Source: Enterobacteriaceae bacterium UBA2655 (GTDB lineage: Bacteria; Pseudomonadota; Gammaproteobacteria; Enterobacterales; Enterobacteriaceae). Taken from it: a stretch of DNA of 64,000 bases. Under the pieces are notes generated by a model. That model was not told where the DNA came from. It ran no database searches and saw nothing but the letters and a program-made list of their open reading frames with translations. A program made the translations under genes and the position numbers. Location: the NCBI GenBank assembly GCA_002359495.1, contig DENB01000095.1, positions 1 to 64,000 on the forward strand. The letters are read 5' to 3'. Below are positions 55,244-64,000 of this stretch, piece after piece (position 1 is the stretch's first letter; every line of letters starts with the position of its first letter).

Positions 55244-57946
55244 TTACACATATCCCATCATTCTCAGCAGCGACTGCGCCTGGTTCATCGCATCGGCACG
55301 GTGCGAAACGCCCAGCTTTTGATAGAGATTGCGAATATGGGTTTTGATGGTGGTGGCCGCCACCGCCAGCTCGCCAGCAATTTGATCGTTGCTGTAACCG
55401 GAATAGATCAGGCCCAGCACCTGCCATTCGCGCTGGGTTAAGGGGCTGGTGCGGATCAGTTCGGGCACATCGGGATGATGCAGCAGACGGCTGACGAAAC
55501 CTTCGTCGAAATGGGCAAACCGCTGCCGGTGGTGCTTATTGATTTCCCGCAATATGCGCTGCGCGCGGTGGCTGTCCAGCTCAGAAAGCGTATTCAACTG
55601 AATAAGCTGACGCAGCTGCTGCGCCATCATCTCGCCTTCAATGACAAAGTGGCTGACGAAGCCGGTACTGCGCGCCAGCTGCAACGCTTCAATCAGCACG
55701 CGCTGCGCTTCGCCTTTTCGTCCTTTTTGCCAGTAAACTTTGTTTTGCAGCAACAGGTTGCGATTCAGGTCGCTCATCAGGCGCAGCGCGCGAGCATTAT
55801 CATTCAGCTCCTCCAGCACCACTTCCGCCAGTTCAACCTCGCCCAGTAAAATCTGCGCCCGGGCGATATTGCGCCACTGCCCCTGCAAAAAATGGTTATC
55901 GGCGAAAGCCGGTTTCGGCGTTTGCTGCAGCCAGTTAGCCGCGCTTTTGCTGTCTCCCGTCATCTGCCAGTAAATCACGCGCACCTCGTCGGCGTTGGCG
56001 ATCCAGTCGCTGTGCCAGTTGCCGTTGTTAAGCAGGTTTTCCAGCCGGTTAAGGTGGCTGCGGGCATTGTCGAGGTTGCCGCGCGCCAGCGAACAGTGCA
56101 CCAGCAGCGCCAGACATTGGATCTGCTGCTGCGGCTGGTAACGGGCCAGCACCTCGATCCCTTCACGCGCCGCGTTTTCCGCCTCGTCCAGCCGTCCCCA
56201 TGCCCAGAGTAGCTGGGCGCGGATGCGCAGCAGGAATTCATGCAGGGGAAACAGCGTCAGATGCTGTTCGTTCACCAGGCTGAACGCCCTCTCCTGCGTC
56301 TCCCAGGCCGCCTGTAAATAGCCCTGGGCAAACAGAATTTCACTCTGCTGGATCAGGCTCCAGAGCGCGTAGTGCCAGGCTTCGTCCCGGCGCGCCATCT
56401 GTTCGCTCTGCTGCATCAACGCAAGAGAGGCCGCCAGTTCGCCTTTACAGTGCATCACCTCGCCATGAACCGACGTGGCGACGATGCGGCTGTAAAAACT
56501 GGTCGGCGGCAGCGCCGCTAACGCCTGCTTCGCCAGCCGCTCGGCCTCATCGGTATCGCCGTTATTAATGGCGACCTGCGCGCGCAGCGCGTTGAACTCC
56601 CCGCGCAGCGTATCGCAGACGGCGCTCTGGCTCTCCTGCTCGAAACGCGCCAACAGGCTGTTGACTTCGGAGTAGCGATGCTGACTCTGCATCAGCCAGG
56701 CCTGAAGCATCACCAGCCTGGGATTTTCCAGCAGACAGCGCCAGGGCAGCGCCGTCATCGAGGCTTCCAGCAGCGACAGTTCGCTGCGGTTGAACAGCGT
56801 CCAGCCGTGGCTCAGCAGCACATCGCGCAGCATTTCGGCGTTGCCGGAGGCGAGCGCATGATGCATAGCTTCGCCAGGAAAGCCTTGCGCCATCCAGCTC
56901 TCGGCGGCGGCGCGATGGATGGCGGGCAGTTCCGCCGCCAGCTCCCACTGGCAGCGCTGGCGCAGGAAGCTGCCAAACAGCGGATGGTAGCTGAACCAGC
57001 GGCCGGAATCGTCCATGCGTTGTAAGAACAAGCCCTGACGCTCGATCTCTTCCAGCCGCACCTGGCCATTCTCTTCGCGCGTTACGCAGGCGATCAGTTC
57101 ATCGTTCATCGAGCGCAGCAGCGCGCTTTTCAGCAGAAAGTGGCGCGTCGGCAGATCCACGTTGTCCAGCACCTCCTCCACCAGATAGTCGGAAAGATGG
57201 CTGGCATTGATGCCGGAGAGACGACGCGCCGAATGTTGCGCCGAGCTGCCGCCCTGGCGCGCTGACAGCGCGATCAGTTGCAGCGCGGTGACCCAGCCCG
57301 CTACGTCGTCGCACAGGCGACTGCTCTCCTCCGACGCCAGCGGCGCGGCAAGACGGCGATCGAAAAACTGTTTCGCTTCCTGATGGGTAAACGCCAGCTG
57401 CTGGCTGTCCAGCTCAATCAGCTGTTCGCGCACGCGCAGGTTGGCGATGCCCAGCTGCGGCAAATTGCGCGACAGCAGAATCAGCGTAAGATTTTCCGGC
57501 TGATGGCGTAGAAAAAAGCGCATCGCGTCGTGAATAGCCGGATTGGTGATCAGATGATAATCGTCGATGATCAGCCACAGCGGCTGCCGCCACTCGGCCA
57601 GTTCGATAAAGAGCTGGGAAAAAATGGCGTTCAGGCTGACGTACTGACGCTTCTGCGCCAGCGCCTCGCTGCGCGGGCAGCCGCCGCCGCTCGCCTGTTG
57701 CAGCGCCGCGACCAGGTAATCGGCGAAACGCTCCGGCTGATTATCGCCTTCATCCAGCGAGTACCATCCCAGCTCGCCCTTTTCCGCCGCCCATTGCGAT
57801 ATTAGCGTCGTTTTGCCGTAGCCCGCCGGGCTGGTGATTAACACCAGCCGATAGTTGCCGGCAGCGGTCAGTTTTTCAGTTAAACGTTCACGCGCCACGG
57901 TGCCGTCGAGGCGAACAGGGCGGCTGAGCTTGGACGGTATCAACAT
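55244..57946 (-). CDS. malT: Maltose regulon activator MalT
   Basis: MalT is the ATP- and maltotriose-dependent STAND activator of the maltose genes. The 900-residue protein has Walker [10 protein letters not shown] (39-47), the NOD region, a long TPR-like sensor domain (about 430-800) and a LuxR-type helix-turn-helix at the C-terminus ([25 protein letters not shown]). The start at 57946 matches E. coli [14 protein letters not shown]; a GTG five codons earlier is possible. It lies 332 bases downstream of malM, separated by a terminator and a CRP-like site, unlike E. coli where it adjoins malPQ. Confidence 0.96.
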   Translation of the reverse strand: MLIPSKLSRPVRLDGTVARERLTEKLTAAGNYRLVLITSPAGYGKTTLISQWAAEKGELGWYSLDEGDNQPERFADYLVAALQQASGGGCPRSEALAQKRQYVSLNAIFSQLFIELAEWRQPLWLIIDDYHLITNPAIHDAMRFFLRHQPENLTLILLSRNLPQLGIANLRVREQLIELDSQQLAFTHQEAKQFFDRRLAAPLASEESSRLCDDVAGWVTALQLIALSARQGGSSAQHSARRLSGINASHLSDYLVEEVLDNVDLPTRHFLLKSALLRSMNDELIACVTREENGQVRLEEIERQGLFLQRMDDSGRWFSYHPLFGSFLRQRCQWELAAELPAIHRAAAESWMAQGFPGEAMHHALASGNAEMLRDVLLSHGWTLFNRSELSLLEASMTALPWRCLLENPRLVMLQAWLMQSQHRYSEVNSLLARFEQESQSAVCDTLRGEFNALRAQVAINNGDTDEAERLAKQALAALPPTSFYSRIVATSVHGEVMHCKGELAASLALMQQSEQMARRDEAWHYALWSLIQQSEILFAQGYLQAAWETQERAFSLVNEQHLTLFPLHEFLLRIRAQLLWAWGRLDEAENAAREGIEVLARYQPQQQIQCLALLVHCSLARGNLDNARSHLNRLENLLNNGNWHSDWIANADEVRVIYWQMTGDSKSAANWLQQTPKPAFADNHFLQGQWRNIARAQILLGEVELAEVVLEELNDNARALRLMSDLNRNLLLQNKVYWQKGRKGEAQRVLIEALQLARSTGFVSHFVIEGEMMAQQLRQLIQLNTLSELDSHRAQRILREINKHHRQRFAHFDEGFVSRLLHHPDVPELIRTSPLTQREWQVLGLIYSGYSNDQIAGELAVAATTIKTHIRNLYQKLGVSHRADAMNQAQSLLRMMGYV

Positions 57947-58070
57947 AGGCGCGCATTCCACTTTTTAACGATCGGCGCATCATTTATTTACGCTTAGTAA
58001 TTATTTTTCACATAACTTCCGCCATCTGCGACCGTTAAGCAAGCGAAGCCCGGAAGCAATCTTTACAAAA

Positions 58071-58086
58071 GTGCACAGAGTCACAC
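58071..58086 (-). promoter_or_regulatory. CRP-like site upstream of malT
   Basis: On the minus strand TGTGA-CTCTGT-GCACT gives a perfect left half-site and 3 of 5 in the right half of TGTGA-N6-TCACA. malT transcription depends on CRP in E. coli, so this is a plausible control site about 125 bases before the malT start. Confidence 0.45.
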
Positions 58087-58218
58087 TCTTTATTCAGATT
58101 CAGATAAGGCTTAGCCAGTTTTTCTCGCCGGTTGGCGATTTCCGCCATAATGCCGATGCGCTTTTATTTCCCCTCCGGGCAGATTCTCATTTCTGCGGCG
58201 CTGCCATGCGCCGGAGAA

Positions 58219-58246
58219 ATAAAAAAGGTGCGCCGCAGCGCACCAG
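58219..58246 (-). terminator. Terminator of the malK-lamB-malM operon
   Basis: On the minus strand GGTGCGC and GCGCACC pair around a 4-nt loop and are followed by TTTTTT. It lies about 30 bases beyond the malM stop and isolates malT transcription. Confidence 0.85.
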
Positions 58247-58277
58247 GTCTGACAACATCAGCACTGTCGGAGCAGCT

Positions 58278-59204
58278 TCACCCCTTGCCTTTTACACTGC
58301 TGATAAAAACGGAACGGGCCGAGGTCGAGCCGAGGCGTTCAGCTTCATCCAGCAGCTTCAGCGCCCTGTCGATATTGCCGCTCGCCACCGCCTGACGAAT
58401 GCCGTGGTTAAAGTAGCTTTCGGTATCGTCCAACATAGGTTCGCGCTTCGCCGCTGGCGCGGCAGCCGGGGTATAAACGGCGGCGGGCTGCGCCGGCGCG
58501 CTGTTGCCCACCGTGACCGCGCCCGGGCCTGAAGAGCCGAACAGCGGCCCTACCAGAATCGACGAGCCGGAGCTGGTTCTTACCTTGAGCTTCAGCGTGC
58601 CGTCGGTGGTATGACGGGCGACAGGATCGGGAATATCCGGCACCGCATTGCCGGTGCCTTTGGCGTAGGCTTTCGCCGGATCGAGCATGGTGGTGGTCTG
58701 CGTCAGATCGGTTTCAGTGGTAAACACCAGCAGATAGATTTTTTGCTGACCCAGCGCCGGGGTCAGCTTCATTACCCCTTCCAGCCGATCAGCGGTCATC
58801 ACGCCCGGCTGTTGATAGGTAAAAAAGCGGCTGGGGAAGTAAGCGGCGGGCCGCATATTCTCATCAAGCACCAGCACGTTCGGCGCGAACACCTGTTTTT
58901 TCCGCACCTCGCTGGTCAGCGTCACGGTGAGCTCGCCGATGTTGGCGGGCAGGCTGTAAGCGGCGACCGGGCCGCTCAGCGAACGGGCGTTCAGGCTCTG
59001 GCCCGCATTAGCCAGCGTCGTGATCTGCGTACGTGACTGATCGACCGGCATCCACTGCAAATGCTGTAACTCGCCTGCAGGCAGCGCGGGCGCGGCGGAG
59101 AGATCCTGCGGCACCAGGTTAACCTCGGCGAACGCCGGCGCGCTCTGGCCAGCCAGCAGCGCGGCGCTCAGGCAGAACGCGGTAAGGGTTTTTGTCATTT
59201 TCAT
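58278..59204 (-). CDS. malM: Periplasmic maltose operon protein MalM
   Basis: MalM is a periplasmic protein of the maltose operon with no essential transport role known. The 308-residue product (E. coli 306) has a signal peptide (about 1-26, ending APAFA), an MDPAKAYAKGTGNAVPDIPDP segment, a proline/alanine-rich linker (about 235-255) and a helical end. It follows lamB on the same strand after a 134-base gap with a long hairpin. Confidence 0.93.
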   Translation of the reverse strand: MKMTKTLTAFCLSAALLAGQSAPAFAEVNLVPQDLSAAPALPAGELQHLQWMPVDQSRTQITTLANAGQSLNARSLSGPVAAYSLPANIGELTVTLTSEVRKKQVFAPNVLVLDENMRPAAYFPSRFFTYQQPGVMTADRLEGVMKLTPALGQQKIYLLVFTTETDLTQTTTMLDPAKAYAKGTGNAVPDIPDPVARHTTDGTLKLKVRTSSGSSILVGPLFGSSGPGAVTVGNSAPAQPAAVYTPAAAPAAKREPMLDDTESYFNHGIRQAVASGNIDRALKLLDEAERLGSTSARSVFISSVKGKG

Positions 59205-59285
59205 TGTTCTATTACCTCATCAGAAAGGTCAGGCGGAGGCGTGAGCCAGGCAATAGCGCGCCGCCGCCAAATCAACGACTCAGCA

Positions 59286-59316
59286 GCGGAAAACGGCGCG
59301 CCGCGCCGCTTTCCGC
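59286..59316 (-). other. REP-like hairpin between lamB and malM
   Basis: GCGGAAA and CGGCGCG pair with CGCGCCG and TTTCCGC with one mismatch, giving a stem of about 14 bp. It lacks a long T-tract, so partial attenuation or mRNA 3' protection of lamB is more likely than termination. Confidence 0.5.
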
Positions 59317-59338
59317 GCCTTCCCGACCGGCGGTCGGA

Positions 59339-60643
<1,305 letters not shown>

Positions 60644-60693
60644 CTATCTCCTGAGGTCATTGCTTTTTTAGTTGTTAAAAACCGGGACGCCGC

Positions 60694-61803
<1,110 letters not shown>

Positions 61804-62178
61804 GACCCTCTTCCTTCTCGCTGATCTGCCGTGATCCGCCCTGCGGCGGAGTCGCTCCGGGGTTCACTATGGGTAACGACGGTAGCGGCGACATCCTCCG
61901 CCAGACGGGGATTTCACGGGGGAGGAGACGGGAGGAGGAGAAAGCGCCGTAGAGGTGGCGGCGGCGGCGCATCCGGCGAATTTCGTGATCGCGGGCGCAA
62001 CCTGAGCCTGGCTTTTCTGTGCGCGAGTCCGCTAAAGCGCCTGCGTTTTGCTAAGCCGATCACACGCGGCGCGCGTGGGGCGTAGAGCGCAGGAGGATGA
62101 GAAGCAAAGAGGGATACGCACAATGAAGCGGATACGGCCTTACCGCTTCCGCATGCTTCAGTAAAAAGGATGGGATTT
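61804..62178. promoter_or_regulatory. malK-malE divergent control region with MalT boxes
   Basis: This 375-base gap has no gene. MalT-box matches (GGGGAkGAGG) are GGGGAGGAGA at 61919-61928 and CGGGAGGAGG at 61929-61938 (9 of 10 each, direct, side by side), GAGGATGAGA near 62093-62102 (8 of 10), and GAGGATGTCG on the minus strand near 61890-61899 (7 of 10). A CRP-like half TGTGA stands on the minus strand at 62060-62064 (TGTGATCGGCTTAGCA). It fits the E. coli plan of shared MalT and CRP sites. Confidence 0.7.
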
Positions 62179-63369
62179 ATGACGATGAAAAACAGCGTAC
62201 ATATTCTGGCCCTCTCCGCCCTCACCGCCGCGCTGTTTTCGGCTTCGGCGACGGCGAAAATTGAGGAGGGAAAACTGGTCATCTGGATCAACGGCGACAA
62301 AGGCTATAACGGCCTCGCCGAGATAGGCAAAAAGTTTACCCAGGATACCGGCATCCCGGTGACGGTAGAGCACCCGGATAAAATGGAAGAGAAATATCCT
62401 CAGGTGGCCGCCACTGGCGATGGCCCGGACATTATTTTCTGGGCGCACGATCGTTTCGGCGGCTATGCGCAATCGGGCCTGCTGGCGGAAATCACGCCGG
62501 ATAAAGCCTTTCAGGATAAGATCTTCCCCTTTACCTGGGATGCGGTGCGCTATGACGGCAAGCTGATCGGCTACCCCATTTCCGTCGAGGCGCTGTCGCT
62601 GATCTATAACAAAGACCTGCTGCCCAACCCGCCGAAAAGCTGGGAAGAGCTGCCGGCGCTTGACAAGCAGATGCGCGAAAAGGGCAAAAGCGCCATCATG
62701 TTCAACCTGCAGGAGCCCTACTTCACCTGGCCGCTGATGGCGGCGGGCGGCGGCTACGCCTATAAATCCGTCGATGGCCGCTACGACGTCAAAAATCTCG
62801 GCATCGATAACGCCGGCGCCAAAGCGGGCCTGCAATTCCTCGTGGACAGGGTAAAAGCGAAGCAGCTGAATGCGGATACCGATTACTCCATCGCCGAAGC
62901 CGCCTTCAATAAAGGCGAAACCGCGATGACCATCAACGGCCCCTGGGCCTGGACCAACATCGATAAAAGCGGCATTAACTATGGCGTGACGCTGCTGCCG
63001 ACGCTGAAAAATCAGCCGTCGAAGCCGTTCGTCGGCGTACTCAGCGCCGGCATCAACGCCGCCAGCCCGAACAAAGAGCTGGCGAAAGAGTTCCTCGAAA
63101 ATTACCTGTTGACCAATGACGGCCTGAACGCGGTGAATCAGGATAAACCGTTGGGCGCGGTGGCGCTGAAGTCGTTCCAGCAGACGCTGGAGAAAGATCC
63201 GCGCATCGCCGCCACCATGGCCAACGCCCGTAACGGCGACGTCATGCCGAACATCCCGCAGATGGCCGCGTTCTGGTATGCGATGCGCACCGCCACGCTT
63301 AACGCGCTGGGCGGCCGCCAGACCGTCGACGCGGCGCTGAAAGATGCGCAGACGCGCCTCAGCAAGTAA
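62179..63369 (+). CDS. malE: Maltose/maltodextrin-binding protein MalE
   Basis: MalE is the periplasmic receptor delivering maltodextrins to MalFGK2. The 396-residue precursor equals the E. coli length: signal peptide (1-26, ending SASATA), then [27 protein letters not shown]. An ATG at 62179 is selected because AAGGA ends eight bases upstream and gives the E. coli length; ATGs at 62170 and 62185 are in frame. A GAAGCGG/CCGCTTC hairpin stands in the leader at 62125-62150. Confidence 0.96.
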   Translation: MTMKNSVHILALSALTAALFSASATAKIEEGKLVIWINGDKGYNGLAEIGKKFTQDTGIPVTVEHPDKMEEKYPQVAATGDGPDIIFWAHDRFGGYAQSGLLAEITPDKAFQDKIFPFTWDAVRYDGKLIGYPISVEALSLIYNKDLLPNPPKSWEELPALDKQMREKGKSAIMFNLQEPYFTWPLMAAGGGYAYKSVDGRYDVKNLGIDNAGAKAGLQFLVDRVKAKQLNADTDYSIAEAAFNKGETAMTINGPWAWTNIDKSGINYGVTLLPTLKNQPSKPFVGVLSAGINAASPNKELAKEFLENYLLTNDGLNAVNQDKPLGAVALKSFQQTLEKDPRIAATMANARNGDVMPNIPQMAAFWYAMRTATLNALGGRQTVDAALKDAQTRLSK

Positions 63370-63383
63370 CCGTTGTGTTGCCC

Positions 63384-63404
63384 GGAGCCGGGTCGCCCGG
63401 CTCC
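63384..63404 (+). other. Hairpin between malE and malF
   Basis: GGAGCCGGG and CCCGGCTCC form a perfect 9-bp stem with a TCG loop; no T-tract follows. In E. coli REP elements in this gap stabilise the malE message and keep MalE in excess over MalF; the same purpose is inferred. Confidence 0.65.
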
Positions 63405-63437
63405 CCTTGTCAGACCGGCTGTAAAGGGAAACCGTTT

Positions 63438-64000
63438 ATGTCAGGAAAAGCGAAAACGGGATGGCGCGGCAGGCTGCTGAAAAGCGTCGTCGTCGGTCTC
63501 TGCTCTCTGCTGGTCGGCTATCTGGTGGTGCTGATGTATGCGCAGGGCGAATACCTGTTCGCGATGCTGACGCTGATCCTGAGTTCGCTGGGCATCTGGG
63601 TATTCGCCAACCGCCGCGCCTACGCCTGGCGCTATGTCTACCCCGGCGCGGCGGGCATGGCGCTGTTTGTGCTGTTTCCGCTGGCCTGCACCGTCGCCAT
63701 CGCCTTTACCAACTACAGCAGTACTAACCAGCTGACCTTCGAACGCGCGCAGCAGGTGCTGCTGAGCCGCCAGTATCAGGCGGGCAACGCCGTTAACTTC
63801 AGCCTGCTGGCGGCGGGCGATCGCTGGCGTCTGCTGCTGACCGACAATCAAAGCGGAGAGAACTGGATCTCCGCGCCCTTCGCCTTTGGCGGCGAACAGC
63901 GGCTGGAGATGACCGCCGCCTCCCCGCCTGCGGATGCGCACGCCACGCTGCGGGTGATTACCGGCAATCGCCAGGCCTTGAGCCGCATCACCGCCAAAAT
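63438..64000 (+). CDS. malF: Maltose ABC transporter permease MalF, 5' part
   Basis: MalF is one of two permease subunits of the maltose transporter. About 187 codons are present before the window ends. They show the first transmembrane helices (VVGLCSLLVGYLVVLMYAQGEYLF and FPLACTVAIAFTNYSSTNQLTF) and the start of the large periplasmic P2 loop (FGGEQRLEM). Strong similarity to E. coli MalF removes doubt. AAAGGGAAA precedes the ATG. malG presumably follows outside the window. Confidence 0.95.
   Translation, partial: MSGKAKTGWRGRLLKSVVVGLCSLLVGYLVVLMYAQGEYLFAMLTLILSSLGIWVFANRRAYAWRYVYPGAAGMALFVLFPLACTVAIAFTNYSSTNQLTFERAQQVLLSRQYQAGNAVNFSLLAAGDRWRLLLTDNQSGENWISAPFAFGGEQRLEMTAASPPADAHATLRVITGNRQALSRITAK

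Overview
The window is a stretch of an Enterobacterales chromosome, most like Erwiniaceae (Pantoea/Mixta/Erwinia type; inferred from gene order and E. coli-like but divergent proteins), carrying a complete-looking P2/186-type prophage. Two host blocks flank it.

Left host block (1-22968): the 3' end of tolC, ygiB-ygiC, ygiD, zupT, ribB with its FMN riboswitch, ubiK, hldE-glnE-ygiF, ygiM, cca, uppP, folB, plsY, tsaD, the rpsU-dnaG-rpoD macromolecular synthesis operon (with an ERIC-like repeat between dnaG and rpoD), an orphan ModA-like binding protein, mug and the tRNA-Ile(CAT) gene ileX. This is the E. coli order with several E. coli genes (glgS, yqiJK, ttd genes) absent.

Prophage (22922-53304): bounded by perfect 65-bp direct repeats; the left copy rebuilds the 3' part of ileX. 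Reading left to right: ogr and the tail operon (D, U, T, E/E' with a -1 frameshift, FII, FI), tail fibre assembly protein, tail fibre H, baseplate I-J-W-V, tail completion S-R, nested spanins, endolysin and holin, X, head genes L-M-N-O, then P-Q on the other strand. A P2-like cos core lies just beyond Q. Three exact TTGT-N12-ACAA sites, the known Ogr activator motif, sit at the expected late promoters. Between cos and the replication gene is an AT-rich three-gene cassette (D12 DNA adenine methylase; a protein with a PD-(D/E)XK-like motif; a ParB/Srx-like protein) at the locus where P2 carries tin/old. This is the best candidate for an undescribed anti-phage system. Next come a DinI-like gene pair under an 18/20 LexA box, the rolling-circle initiator A, small early genes (DUF3850, DUF2732, DUF5347, Fil), CII, a Cox/Apl-like excisionase, the CI repressor and the integrase. 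SOS induction through a Tum-like antirepressor, as in phage 186, is the simplest reading.

Right host block (53305-64000): the serine transporter sdaC, then a maltose cluster: malT, malM-lamB-malK on the minus strand, and malE-malF (malF cut by the window end) divergent from malK across a control region with tandem MalT boxes. malT lies directly downstream of malM rather than beside malPQ, which are not in this window.
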